Positions 51,052-59,515 are shown, numbered from the stretch's first letter. The stretch: DNA of 62,169 nt from JBPCNH01 sp051001455 (GCA_051001455.1 JBPCNH010000035.1:1-62169); one strand, 5' to 3'. The notes: generated from the sequence alone by a model not told the origin. Program-made: numbers and translations.

Positions 51052-52887
51052 CTATGCCGACTGCTCGTCGTCCTCGACAACCTCTGCATCGACCACGTCA
51101 TCTCCCGCACCGCCGGCAGCTTCTCCGGATGGTGCGGATTCGCCCTGTGCATTCTTGTAAAGGACCTCTGCGAACTTCTGCGAGGTAGTCATCAACTGCT
51201 CGGATGAGTGGCGGATGCGGTCCACATCACTGCCCGCCAATGCCTCGCGGGTCTCGCTCAGAGAGTCCTCGACCATCTTGCGGTCGGACTCATCGAGCTT
51301 GTCGCCGTGCTCCTTGAGAGATTTCTCGGTCTGATACACAACGTTCTCCGCCTGGTTGCGGACATCTGCCTCTTCCCGGCGCTTCCGGTCCTCGTCGGCG
51401 TGAACCTCGGCGTCCTTCACCATCCGATCGATCTCATCGCTCGAGAGCTTGGTGCCCCCGGTGATGGTCATCGACTGCTCCTTGGCGGTCCCGAGATCCT
51501 TGGCGGACACATTCACGATCCCGTTCGCGTCGATGTCGAATGTGACCTCGATCTGGGGCATACCGCGCGGCGCAGGTGGGATATCCGTCAGCTGGAACTT
51601 CCCGAGTGACTTGTTGCGGAAGGCCATGTCGGCCTCTCCTTGCAAGACGTGGATCTCGACCGAAGGCTGGTTATCCTCGGCAGTGGTGAACGTCTCGGAG
51701 CGTTTGGTCGGGATGGTCGTGTTCCTCTCGATGAGCTTGGTGAAGATCGACCCCTTGGTCTCAACCCCAAGCGAGAGCGGAGTCACGTCGAGAAGGAGGA
51801 CGTCCTTCACTTCGCCCTTCAGAACGCCGGCCTGAACCGCAGCGCCGCGCGCCACGACCTCATCCGGGTTGACGCCCTGGTGCGCATCTTTCCCGCCGGC
51901 GAGATCCTTGACCAACTCACGGACCATCGGCATCCGGGTCGAACCACCGACCAGGATGATGTGATCGATGTCACCCACCCCGACACCGGCATCCTTCACC
52001 GCTTGCTCGAACGGCATACGGCAGCGATCGAGCAGGTCCTCTGTCATCCGCTCGAACTCGGTGCGGGTCAGAGTCACTTCAAGATGCAACGGGCCTTGTT
52101 CGTTCGCTGTTATGAACGGGAGGTTGATGTTCGACGTCTGGGTCGAAGAAAGCTCGATCTTGGCCTTCTCGGCGGCCTCCTTCAGACGCTGGAGAGCCAT
52201 CTTGTCCTTTGAAAGGTCGACCCCGTTCTGATCTTTGAAGGTCTTGACCAGATGATCGATGACCCGCTGATCCCAGTCGTCACCACCGAGGTCGGTGTCG
52301 CCGTGGGTCGCCTTTACCTCGAAGACCCCGTCGCCCAGCTCGAGCAAAGACACGTCGAAGGTTCCTCCCCCGAGGTCGAAGACGAGGATCGTCTGCTCGG
52401 TCTCGTTCTTGTCGAGTCCGTAGGCAAGGGCCGCGGCGGTGGGCTCGTTGATGATGCGAAGAACCTCGAGACCCGCCACCTGCCCGGCCTCCTTCGTGGC
52501 CTGACGCTGCGCGTCGTCGAAATAAGCGGGGACGGTAATGACCGCCTCAGTCACCTTGTCGCCGAGGTACGCCTCCGCGTCGGTCTTCAGCTTCTGGAGG
52601 ATGCGAGCAGATATCTCCTGTGGGCTCCACCCCTTGCCGTCGATGTCCACCGTGTGGTCGGACTCGCCCATGTGACGTTTGATGGACCTGATGGTGCGGT
52701 CGGGGTTGGTGATCGCCTGGCGTTTTGCCACTTCGCCGACCAGCACCTCGCCGGCCTTCGAGAAGGCGACCACCGATGGAGTCGTTCGAGCCCCCTCCGC
52801 ATTGGGGATGACGGTGGGCTCTCCTCCCTCGAGGACCGCCACAACCGAGTTCGTCGTACCGAGGTCTATGCCTACTGCCTTAGCCAT
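51052..52887 (-). CDS. dnaK: DnaK (Hsp70 chaperone)
   Basis: 611 residues. ATPase signatures GIDLGTTNSVVAV, VFDLGGGTFDVSLLELGDGVFEV and ILVGGSTRMPMV; the C-terminal substrate-binding domain and lid follow, with a short acidic tail ending EDDEQSA. AAGGAG ribosome site and a strong promoter upstream. First gene of dnaK-grpE-dnaJ-hspR-clpB. Confidence 0.98.
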   Translation of the reverse strand: MAKAVGIDLGTTNSVVAVLEGGEPTVIPNAEGARTTPSVVAFSKAGEVLVGEVAKRQAITNPDRTIRSIKRHMGESDHTVDIDGKGWSPQEISARILQKLKTDAEAYLGDKVTEAVITVPAYFDDAQRQATKEAGQVAGLEVLRIINEPTAAALAYGLDKNETEQTILVFDLGGGTFDVSLLELGDGVFEVKATHGDTDLGGDDWDQRVIDHLVKTFKDQNGVDLSKDKMALQRLKEAAEKAKIELSSTQTSNINLPFITANEQGPLHLEVTLTRTEFERMTEDLLDRCRMPFEQAVKDAGVGVGDIDHIILVGGSTRMPMVRELVKDLAGGKDAHQGVNPDEVVARGAAVQAGVLKGEVKDVLLLDVTPLSLGVETKGSIFTKLIERNTTIPTKRSETFTTAEDNQPSVEIHVLQGEADMAFRNKSLGKFQLTDIPPAPRGMPQIEVTFDIDANGIVNVSAKDLGTAKEQSMTITGGTKLSSDEIDRMVKDAEVHADEDRKRREEADVRNQAENVVYQTEKSLKEHGDKLDESDRKMVEDSLSETREALAGSDVDRIRHSSEQLMTTSQKFAEVLYKNAQGESAPSGEAAGGAGDDVVDAEVVEDDEQSA

Positions 52888-52939
52888 TTCCCAACTCCTT
52901 GTCCGTTGCCGTCTGAGATCGTTAGTTCAGTCTTTCTTC

Positions 52940-52969
52940 ATTATGAAACTTGAGTCATAGTGAGTCAAC
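52940..52969 (-). promoter_or_regulatory. dnaK promoter with HAIR-like HspR operator
   Basis: On the minus strand TTGACT (52968-52963), a 17-base spacer and CATAAT (52945-52940). Overlapping it is GTTGACT-N7-ACTCAAG (52969-52949), the HspR inverted repeat (consensus CTTGAGT-N7-ACTCAAG) with a perfect right half and a 5-of-7 left half. The left half coincides with the -35, so HspR should block initiation directly. Confidence 0.75.
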
Positions 52970-53007
52970 TTTGAGCCGGACCCTGGCATTCCCGCCCGCA
53001 CCAAAAT

Positions 53008-53030
53008 AGGCGCCCGGTAGGGCGCCTTTT
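53008..53030. terminator. Bidirectional intrinsic terminator
   Basis: AGGCGCCC and GGGCGCCT form an 8-bp stem with loop GGTA, flanked by AAAAT on one side and TTTT on the other. It lies 29 bases after the histidine kinase stop on the minus strand and insulates it from the dnaK promoter. Confidence 0.85.
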
Positions 53031-53059
53031 CAGATCATGTCTCCGTAAGGTAGGGGTAG

Positions 53060-55060
53060 CTACCCGAGGTGAGGGAGCTCCGACACCGACGAATCACGGC
53101 GCGCCGCGGGAGCCGAAGGGATCCATAGGCTGAAGGTCGATCCTTGCTCAGAGGAACGTTCCAACCACAGACGTCCCCTTACCGACTCGGCGAGCCTCCT
53201 GCATATGTAGAGCCCCAGCCCCGTTCCCCCACTCTCACGGGTTGAGGTCTGATCCACTTGGTAGAAGCGTTCGAAGATCCTCTCCTGAACACCCTTAGGG
53301 ATGCCCGGTCCCCGGTCCGTCACGGACACGGTGACCCCCTTCCCCTCGACCCGCCCGCTGATCGCGATCGGGGTCCCCGGCTCCGAGTACTTGCTTGCAT
53401 TGTCAACTAGGTTGGTCACTATCTGGTTGATCTTGCTGTCGTCACTCTCGAGCGGAGGCAGATCGGCCGGGATCTCCACCGCCACGGGACGGCCTTCGAG
53501 GGAATCCCTGAGGTTCTCGACCACCTCCCGGGTCAACTCGCCGAGATCGACCGGACCCATCATCGAGTCGACCTTGTGGGCCTCGAGCCGGGCAACCACC
53601 AAGAGATTGTCGATCAGGTTCCTGAGGCGGTCGCTCTGCCTGCTGATCACCTCTAGGAAGGCATGCCGTCGCGCGGGGTCGAGGTCCTCCATGCTCGGCC
53701 GCAGCAGGGTCCTAACGTAACCTTGGATCGAAGTAAGAGGCGTTCTCAACTCGTGAGAGACCGCTGCCACGAAGTCGTCCTTGAGCTCGTTCATCTCCGT
53801 AAGGTGGGCAAGAGACTGGCGCAACTTGTCGACCAGGCGAGCGTTCTCGAGCGTGACGCTCGCATGGTTCGCTAGCGTTTCGAACAGCTTGAGATCTTCC
53901 TGATCGAAGGTGCTTACATCGCCACGGCGATCTCCCACCATGATGGTTCCGATCACGTCCTCGGCTCCGTGGAGGGGCGCAACCATCGCATCCTTGAAGA
54001 CCTGGCTCTGAGCGAAGTGGACACGTAGACGGTCGTTGGTGATCGGCTTGGGAAGAAGAACCGCCTGACCCTCGGCCGCGACCCTTGCCCACACGCCTTC
54101 GCGGGGGTCGAGCTGGACCTCCTCCACCGCCTCCGGGCCGGGACCGGGGCCGATGGAAGTCCTGATGGCCATGTTCTCCTTGTCATCTTCGAACAGCATC
54201 ACTTCAGCCACCTCGGCTCGGAACATCTCGCGGACCTGGCCCAGTAGCGAGCGCACCATCGCTTGAGATTCGAGGTTCTCCTGCGCCAGCCGGGTCGACT
54301 CATACAGGAACTCCACCGTTTCTCGCTTCTCGGTCTGACCGATGTAAGCCCGGTACGCGACCACCAGAACCGCAACGGGTACGGCGATCAACACCACCGC
54401 AGCCGGGTGATCGTTCACCACGATGCTCCCTAGGAGGCCGACGCTGGTATTCGCCGTCGTAGCAGTAGCGCCGTAAAGCAGTCCCATTTCGATGCTCTTC
54501 AGCGGTAGATCACCTTCGTTCAGGGAGATGGCGCAACCAACCAACAGGACGCTCGAGATGGAGGCAGAGAAAGTACCGGCGAAGGTTGCCAGCCACGCCT
54601 GCGGTTCGATGGGTGCCACCCCTCCGGCGAGACTGAAGAAGATGGCCGCGGCGATCGCTGCCTCCAGCGTGTATGCCGCCACATTGAAGGCAGCCTTGAG
54701 TGCGGTTTGCCTCCGCACCAAGGTCAGGGCCACGACCGCTCCCAGGGCCTGTCCCATGACCAGGTCTTGAGGGGTCGAGAAGAAGAAGCCCGCGACGAGC
54801 GCCAGCTCGGCCATCGTGATGGTCTGAGCATTCCGCCGGAACTGGAAATGAACCATCAGGAGCTCTGCCCCGAAGAACAGAAGCGCCATCTGCCACCACG
54901 AGAGGGCGACGTCTTCTTCGGGGACTTCGAGCTCAGACAGCACCGTGGAGTACAGAGCTACGGCGAGAAGACCAAGTACTAGAGTCAGGGCCCAGATCTT
55001 GTGCCAGGGCGACAGGTGAAAGAGCGGGGTTCTTCCCCGCTCTTTGTGATCGATGCTCAT
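53060..55060 (-). CDS. Membrane histidine kinase with a GAF domain, no adjacent response regulator
   Basis: 666 residues. Seven or so membrane helices occupy residues ~22-240 (an uncharacterised MASE-like sensor), then a GAF domain (~270-410), a HisKA helix with VSHELRTPLTS (His436) and a HATPase domain with NLVDNASKYS, DRGPGIP, FERFYQ and GGTGLGLY. All catalytic boxes look intact. AGGAGA ribosome site. It lies 42 bases downstream of the repeat-tailed subtilisin on the same strand, so the two are probably one transcript, ending at the terminator near 53.02 kb. The response regulator must be elsewhere. Confidence 0.9.
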   Translation of the reverse strand: MSIDHKERGRTPLFHLSPWHKIWALTLVLGLLAVALYSTVLSELEVPEEDVALSWWQMALLFFGAELLMVHFQFRRNAQTITMAELALVAGFFFSTPQDLVMGQALGAVVALTLVRRQTALKAAFNVAAYTLEAAIAAAIFFSLAGGVAPIEPQAWLATFAGTFSASISSVLLVGCAISLNEGDLPLKSIEMGLLYGATATTANTSVGLLGSIVVNDHPAAVVLIAVPVAVLVVAYRAYIGQTEKRETVEFLYESTRLAQENLESQAMVRSLLGQVREMFRAEVAEVMLFEDDKENMAIRTSIGPGPGPEAVEEVQLDPREGVWARVAAEGQAVLLPKPITNDRLRVHFAQSQVFKDAMVAPLHGAEDVIGTIMVGDRRGDVSTFDQEDLKLFETLANHASVTLENARLVDKLRQSLAHLTEMNELKDDFVAAVSHELRTPLTSIQGYVRTLLRPSMEDLDPARRHAFLEVISRQSDRLRNLIDNLLVVARLEAHKVDSMMGPVDLGELTREVVENLRDSLEGRPVAVEIPADLPPLESDDSKINQIVTNLVDNASKYSEPGTPIAISGRVEGKGVTVSVTDRGPGIPKGVQERIFERFYQVDQTSTRESGGTGLGLYICRRLAESVRGRLWLERSSEQGSTFSLWIPSAPAARRDSSVSELPHLG

Positions 55061-55102
55061 ACCCTCTCCTTCGGGGACGTCAGGCCGCCCCCGTCGATCC
55101 TG

Positions 55103-56893
55103 TTACGACCAGCCGCTGCCGGACCAACCCGACCCAGACCAACCCGAACCCGACCAGCCGCTGCCGGACCAGCCGGAGCGTGACCAACCGGAGCGTGACC
55201 AACCGCTGCGTGACCAGCCAGAGCCGGACCAACCGCTGCGGGTCCACTCGACCCCGTCCCAGTCGGACGCGGACCACCCGCTGCGTAGCCACTCTTCCTC
55301 GGACCAACCGCTGCGGGACCAGCCGGACCCGGACCAACCGCTGCGGGACCAGCCACTACGGGACCAGCCGGACCCGGACCAACCGCTTCCGGACCAACCG
55401 CTGCGGGACCAGCCGGACCCGTCCCATTGGTCCCCGAATACCGTCAGCTCGCCCGTCAGCGGAACACCGTCGAGCTCCACGTGGCGGCCGCCTCGGGACA
55501 GCTCCAGCGATCCGCTCCCGTCCGAATAATCGTGCTGCTGAACCAAGAGCGGTGTAAGCGCCTTGTAAGCGTTCTTCAGGTCCAGGGTGCCCGAGCCCTG
55601 ACTGACAGGGTCGGCAACCGGAAGGCTCCGGGCCGAGGATTTCAGCAGGGCCTTCAGTTGGTTAGGCGTGATGCTAGGTCGTTGCTGGACGATGAGAGCC
55701 GCGGCACCGGAGACGACCGCTGCCGCCTGAGAGGTTCCACTCCCCAGGAAGAACCTGTCCGCGACCCGAGCGCCGGGGGCCTCGTTGTCGGCCTGCGAAC
55801 CTGGGTTCCTCAGACTCAGGATCGACTTGCCGGGGGCAACCAGGTCGGGGTTACGCGTGCCGTCACCGCGCGCCGACCACGCCGGAACGACGTCGTCCTC
55901 GGTGCCGTAGGTGCCTTTTGTGTCCGAAGCGCCGACTGCTATGACCCACGGGTTGTAAGCAGGGTCATTCAGTTTCGCCGACCCATCTCCCTCGTTGCCG
56001 GCCGCGACGACGACCGCGATCCCGTTGTGCCATACGAGCTCCGCCGCATGGGACAAGGGGTCGATCCGCCAGTCCTGATCACTGTCGGTACCGAACGACA
56101 GGTTGAGAACCCGGATGTTGAGGCCGTCGCTGTTCTTGTTACGAACGACCCAATCCATGGCCTTGATCACCTGCGACACGTCGGTCGCTCCCGAGTTGCC
56201 GGCGACCTTGACGCTGACGATCCGGGCATCTGGTGCGATCCCGGCGAAGTTGGCGTCGGACTCGACCTTGACCGTCGAGATCTCGTTGTCTTTCCCGCCG
56301 ATGATTCCGGCCATATGTGTTCCGTGCCCGTTGGTGTCCTTGTAACGGAGTTCCGGGTTGAAGTATTCGAACGAAAGATCGGGACCATCGATCACATTGT
56401 TACCTTCGAGACCGTTCAGTTCGGCCGCACCGGTATCGATCAAGGCAACGTCAACGCCCTTGCCGGTGTAGCCATTCATCCAGAAGTCCTTAGCTTTGAC
56501 CGCCGCGGCGACATTCGGCATCGAACCAGGATAAGGCGTGTAATCGAAAGAAGAGCTGAGGAGCTTGATGGGCCGGTTGGGAGTAACGGCACGAACACCG
56601 GGGGTGCTCCGCAGAACATCTACCGCGGAGGTCGGGACCGTCGCCTCGAAGGCATCGATCAAGCCCAATCGCTCGTCCACGGTCCCTCCCGCGGCGATCA
56701 CCGTCTGCTCAGGTGCGGAGCCGGCGCCCGGGAGCTGCTGGACGATCACGGATACCATCCGCCCGAAGGAATCCCCGGTCGCCTGACTCTGGGCCGCGGG
56801 AAGTACGGATAGCGCTACGCAAAGACCGAGGCAGGCCACCAGGATCCGCCCCTTTTTACTGTCGTCCCAGCTGACTCCCCAGGCGATCCTCAT
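55103..56893 (-). CDS. Secreted subtilisin-like (S8) protease with a C-terminal xSGWS repeat tail
   Basis: 596 residues, ATG after GGAGGG. Signal peptide (~16-38), an I9-like propeptide region (~45-110), then the S8 domain with Asp153 (ALIDTG), His190 (NGHGTHMAG), oxyanion Asn300 (VAAGNEG) and Ser388 (GSGTSQAAA), so it should be an active protease. After a linker come residues 492-596: 21 consecutive pentads of the type xSGWS in which tryptophan falls at every fifth position. Three central pentads diverge (EEEWL, ASDWD, GVEWT) but keep the Trp. The tail has no family I know; a wall- or surface-binding role is a guess. Followed by a membrane histidine kinase. Confidence 0.9.
   Translation of the reverse strand: MRIAWGVSWDDSKKGRILVACLGLCVALSVLPAAQSQATGDSFGRMVSVIVQQLPGAGSAPEQTVIAAGGTVDERLGLIDAFEATVPTSAVDVLRSTPGVRAVTPNRPIKLLSSSFDYTPYPGSMPNVAAAVKAKDFWMNGYTGKGVDVALIDTGAAELNGLEGNNVIDGPDLSFEYFNPELRYKDTNGHGTHMAGIIGGKDNEISTVKVESDANFAGIAPDARIVSVKVAGNSGATDVSQVIKAMDWVVRNKNSDGLNIRVLNLSFGTDSDQDWRIDPLSHAAELVWHNGIAVVVAAGNEGDGSAKLNDPAYNPWVIAVGASDTKGTYGTEDDVVPAWSARGDGTRNPDLVAPGKSILSLRNPGSQADNEAPGARVADRFFLGSGTSQAAAVVSGAAALIVQQRPSITPNQLKALLKSSARSLPVADPVSQGSGTLDLKNAYKALTPLLVQQHDYSDGSGSLELSRGGRHVELDGVPLTGELTVFGDQWDGSGWSRSGWSGSGWSGSGWSRSGWSRSGWSGSGWSRSGWSEEEWLRSGWSASDWDGVEWTRSGWSGSGWSRSGWSRSGWSRSGWSGSGWSGSGWSGSGWSGSGWS
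55106..55420 (-). repeat. 15-bp coding repeat array (21 units)
   Basis: The DNA behind the xSGWS tail is a degenerate 15-bp tandem array; the best preserved units code for RSGWS or GSGWS. The unit length is a multiple of three. On the plus strand it produces an artefactual Asp-Gln-Pro-rich open frame. Confidence 0.9.
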
Positions 56894-56969
56894 GGTCCCT
56901 CCGTAACGGTTGAATGGCGCGGCTAGGTATAGCTCTGAGCGACTATCGGCTCGTTTCGCTGATTACTTG

Positions 56970-56988
56970 AATAGTTTTTCGAACTATT
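56970..56988. promoter_or_regulatory. AT-rich inverted repeat in the divergent S8 / zinc-protein spacer
   Basis: AATAGTT-TTTCG-AACTATT, a perfect 7-bp inverted repeat in an unusually AT-rich patch of a 95-base divergent spacer. It might be an operator or part of a promoter. Confidence 0.4.
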
Positions 56989-57327
56989 TTGTGCGGTGAG
57001 GTTCGACCTAGGGATAAAACGGGAGGAACGGCGCAAGACGGACTACCGAACCGGCGAAGAAGTATCGAGGGCGAGACTTTCGAAGGGGATCGCCTGCATC
57101 TCTCCTTCGACATCGCTCGGAAACTGTACCGGTGCCCCGGCTGCCGCGACCTGATCGAGGTCGGGACCGCCCATGTCTACGTTCACTACCGCGACGCCGA
57201 TCCACCCTGGGATCACGAGCACTGGCATCAGGCCTGCGCAGACGCGAAACTCCTCCGGCAGATGCCGGATCACCGAGAGGTGCCCGCGCCCCGTGCGCCC
57301 AAGCCCTCTCGCCGCCGTCGGAGGTGA
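56989..57327 (+). CDS. Small zinc-binding-type protein of unknown function
   Basis: 112 residues if the TTG at 56989 is the start, which is uncertain. The first ~35 residues have little character. The core reads FEGDRLHLSFDIARKLYRCPGC, then VYVHY and HEHWHQACA; the Cys pair and the His/Cys cluster look like a zinc site. Similar short proteins occur beside unrelated genes in Actinomycetota. The tail is basic (RRRRR). Its stop is two bases from the stop of the convergent GerMN gene. Confidence 0.6.
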   Translation: MCGEVRPRDKTGGTAQDGLPNRRRSIEGETFEGDRLHLSFDIARKLYRCPGCRDLIEVGTAHVYVHYRDADPPWDHEHWHQACADAKLLRQMPDHREVPAPRAPKPSRRRRR

Positions 57328-57329
57328 TC

Positions 57330-58211
57330 TCAGGGAGAGATCGTGACCGGAACTTTCACCACGTTCGTGGGACGGCCATCCTCGGCCGATGATTCGAAGA
57401 CCCTCACCGTTGCGGAGGTCGTGGAAGTGACATCGACCGGGACGTCTATGGAGAAATCACCCCGGCAACCGGTTCCGCAGGTGGCCGTCGTGAAGGTCTC
57501 GGCCAGCACCTCGCCATCTGAGGAGACGATCTTTATCGAGACGGTAGCTTCAAAGACATTCGCCGTGCCTGCGACCGTCACCGTGGCGGGGACGGTAGCG
57601 CCGGCTCGCGGAGTCGTGACTATGATCGCCGGCGCCTGGTCTTCGAAATCGTCCCTCCCTTGGGGTCCGTTGAGAACCACGCCCTCCGAGGAGAAGGTCT
57701 GGACCTCTTCCCCTTCTAAACGGAACGCGACCTCGTCGACGGTCTCGAACTGGGTCAGCGTGAACACCACCTGCGCGAGGCGACCGAGTACCGATGCCGA
57801 TCCGCCGCCAGATTCGTACTCCGCCGACAGGTCGACGGTCGCCGTGCCGTCGGCGATATCGAGGTCCAAGAGGCGACTGCCTTCGGGGATCGCGGTCGAT
57901 ATGCCGTCATCGAGCTCGTCCTCGGTCGGGCCCTGAAGCAAAGCTTCTACCGCGGCGCGGCCTACGGCCGTGGTGCCCGGCAGCTCGCGATGCACCACGT
58001 GAAGCCGGGTCCCGTTGCTGAACCAGACCTCGAGCGTGACCTCTTCCTCGGTGGGAGCGGCCGGAGACTCCTCAGGGGATCCAGATGAGCGCTCCGCCGT
58101 GGCTGCAGGCGACCTTCCTCCTGCGGGGGTATCCGGGTCGGAGGCGCACGATGCCAAAGCCATCTGGAAGACCGCCATCGCCAGGACAAGCACGATCCTC
58201 ATCTTGCTCAC
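57330..58211 (-). CDS. GerMN/Gmad2-domain lipoprotein
   Basis: 293 residues from a GTG with GAGGGGA upstream. A lipoprotein leader (LASC, Cys23) and a low-complexity spacer precede a GerMN domain (~60-165: VEALLQGPTEDELDDGISTAIPEG, VDLSAEY) and an Ig-like Gmad2 domain (~195-290: IIVTTPRAGATVPATVTVAGTANVFEATV). These domains occur in spore germination GerM but also in many non-sporulating actinobacteria, where they sit on the cell surface; no spore gene is seen here. Confidence 0.85.
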   Translation of the reverse strand: MSKMRIVLVLAMAVFQMALASCASDPDTPAGGRSPAATAERSSGSPEESPAAPTEEEVTLEVWFSNGTRLHVVHRELPGTTAVGRAAVEALLQGPTEDELDDGISTAIPEGSRLLDLDIADGTATVDLSAEYESGGGSASVLGRLAQVVFTLTQFETVDEVAFRLEGEEVQTFSSEGVVLNGPQGRDDFEDQAPAIIVTTPRAGATVPATVTVAGTANVFEATVSIKIVSSDGEVLAETFTTATCGTGCRGDFSIDVPVDVTSTTSATVRVFESSAEDGRPTNVVKVPVTISP

Positions 58212-58285
58212 GGGAAATCCCCTCTCTCGATTGTGGACGCGATGCTGCTGTTAGGACGCTCGCCGGGTGGCCCAGGTTGCCGCGT

Positions 58286-58735
58286 TCAGGACTTCTTCAC
58301 GTACCAGCGGACGACCATCTCGGCGACGGTGAGCCCGGCTTCATCTGTCAGTTCGATCCGAACCGGGAAACGCATGCGTCCCTCATCCTCGAGGGTAACC
58401 AAAAGGGCCTCTCGGTCCCCTTCGAGCACGGCGGTCGCGGTGAGGGGCCCCCTCGCGATCTTCTTGTAGGAGATCTCCGCAGATTCCGCGAGCGGAACCA
58501 CCGAGCCCATGAGATCGGCGAAGGTCCCGGCAAAGGCACCGCCCGAAGCGGCCTCGCCCGCGGCAAACATGCCGGCCGCGTGCTGCGTCGCGATGTGGTT
58601 GTGCAGACGAGGATCATCGGGGAGCGTCACCACGGAGCGCCCGGCGGACACCTCTTCGTAGCGCAAACCCAGGTGGTTGTTGAACGGGATAACTGCTTGC
58701 AAGCCGGCCTTTACGGCCTCGAAGTCCGTGGTCAC
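58286..58735 (-). CDS. DUF4442 hotdog-fold thioesterase-like protein
   Basis: 149 residues from a GTG after AGGAAGGA. The hotdog pattern is seen (PFNNHLGLRYEEVSAGRSVVTLPDDPRLHNHIATQHAAGMFAAGEAASG). Related to PaaI-type acyl-CoA thioesterases. It is the last chromosomal-type gene before the tRNA fragment. Confidence 0.8.
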   Translation of the reverse strand: MTTDFEAVKAGLQAVIPFNNHLGLRYEEVSAGRSVVTLPDDPRLHNHIATQHAAGMFAAGEAASGGAFAGTFADLMGSVVPLAESAEISYKKIARGPLTATAVLEGDREALLVTLEDEGRMRFPVRIELTDEAGLTVAEMVVRWYVKKS

Positions 58736-58890
58736 AGCGGTTCCTTCCTGCGGCAGGACGATGTAGGGCCGCAGGATATTCGCAGGATGCGCCCGGGGGG
58801 TCCGAGAGCCTGCCGGGGAGGAGTCAGAGGGCTCCGGGTCGTTTTGCCCCTTTGCGTCCCCTCGAAACCCGCAGCCTTCGGCACCCAGGG
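58736..58890. other. Spacer between the thioesterase gene and the tRNA fragment
   Basis: 155 bases, GC-rich, with no supported gene and no recognised RNA. Probably the chromosomal flank of the attachment site. Confidence 0.3.
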
Positions 58891-58932
58891 TGGGCGATAC
58901 TGGGATCGAACCAGTGACCTCTTCCGTGTGAA
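58891..58932 (-). other. 3' half of a tRNA-Val (CAC) gene: probable attachment site
   Basis: On the minus strand the sequence equals tRNA positions 32 to 73: TTCACAC anticodon loop, GGAAG stem half, AGGTC variable loop, ACTGG-TTCGATC-CCAGT T arm, ATCGCCC acceptor strand and discriminator A. The CCA is not encoded in full. The 5' half (acceptor GGGCGAT strand, D arm) is absent; instead unrelated sequence starts right at the anticodon stem. This is the classic footprint of tyrosine-recombinase integration into a tRNA 3' end. The orientation places the element, and the complete tRNA, to the right. Confidence 0.75.
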
Positions 58933-58951
58933 AGTAAAGCAGGCCGATTCG

Positions 58952-58995
58952 CTGACCTGCACTTTCGCTCGAAAACAGCCTCTGACCTGCACTTT
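58952..58995 (+). repeat. Pair of 14-bp direct repeats beside the tRNA fragment
   Basis: CTGACCTGCACTTT occurs at 58952-58965 and 58982-58995, 30 bases apart, roughly three helical turns. A second pair, CGTTTCT, lies at 59006 and 59026. The arrangement resembles integrase arm-type sites inside an element end. Confidence 0.6.
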
Positions 58996-59074
58996 TACCT
59001 CTTAGCGTTTCTCACTGTTTCCGGTCGTTTCTGATCCTCTCGCGGCCCCACCGCGGCCCCAGACGTTCCTAATT

Positions 59075-59090
59075 CCGGTCCCAGGACCGG
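59075..59090. repeat. 16-bp palindrome
   Basis: CCGGTCC-CA-GGACCGG, a perfect inverted repeat with a two-base centre, in the noncoding stretch after the arm-like repeats. No T run; could be a protein site. Confidence 0.45.
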
Positions 59091-59138
59091 TAAGGCAGAT
59101 ATGCCTAACCCCTGCCCGGTGGAGCTCGAGTCGAGTCC

Positions 59139-59453
59139 TTGAACGGCAGCAGCAATCTAGTCAGGCTTCTTCGTATGCCCGAGGGACGATCAGTCTTTTT
59201 CGCTGTACTTTCTCTCGGGCTTCCTCGCGCCAAAGCGACCCGAGATGCTGAGGCCAGAGCACTTGCCGCCGGTTGTGAGGAACTGGGCGGCGTGACGCTC
59301 TCTAGGGAGTACCTGGACTCGTGGGGATTCACTCTCGCTGCTGTGCCTTGCGCGTGGATCGAGCGCGCCCATCTAGGCATCGGCGGAATAGAAGGGCTCG
59401 ACTTGGATGAGACTGCCCGAGCTGCCTTCCCGCGGAATCTCCTGCCAGAGTAA
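59139..59453 (+). CDS. Hypothetical protein (doubtful)
   Basis: 104 residues from a TTG, or 92 from the ATG at 59175; neither start has a good ribosome site. The translation looks protein-like (VFFAVLSLGLPRAKATRDAEARA, WGFTLAAVPCAWIERAHLG) but matches no family I know. It lies within the presumed element, upstream of the RHH gene. Confidence 0.35.
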   Translation: MNGSSNLVRLLRMPEGRSVFFAVLSLGLPRAKATRDAEARALAAGCEELGGVTLSREYLDSWGFTLAAVPCAWIERAHLGIGGIEGLDLDETARAAFPRNLLPE

Positions 59454-59485
59454 CGGCCGAGTCAGTCGGCTCGACCTCTAGACGC

Positions 59486-59515
59486 TTGACCTTGTACTTC
59501 CTCTATGCGTATACT
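59486..59515 (+). promoter_or_regulatory. Promoter of the RHH-type gene
   Basis: TTGACC (59486-59491), 18-base spacer, TATACT (59510-59515), in a relatively AT-rich patch 34 bases before the ATG. A good housekeeping-type promoter. Confidence 0.65.

Noticed and set aside
55106..55420. CRISPR-like periodicity
   Set aside because: Units are 15 bp, contiguous and coding, without spacers; no cas genes in the window.
55053..55529. Plus-strand ORF coding Asp-Gln-Pro repeats
   Set aside because: It is the antisense reading of the 15-bp array that codes the xSGWS tail; it has no independent support.
57330..58211. Evidence for sporulation from the GerMN domain
   Set aside because: GerMN/Gmad2 lipoproteins are widespread in non-sporulating actinobacteria; no other spore gene is in the window.
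58891..58932. Complete tRNA-Val gene
   Set aside because: The sequence 5' of the anticodon loop does not form a D arm or pair with the acceptor strand, so only the 3' half is present.
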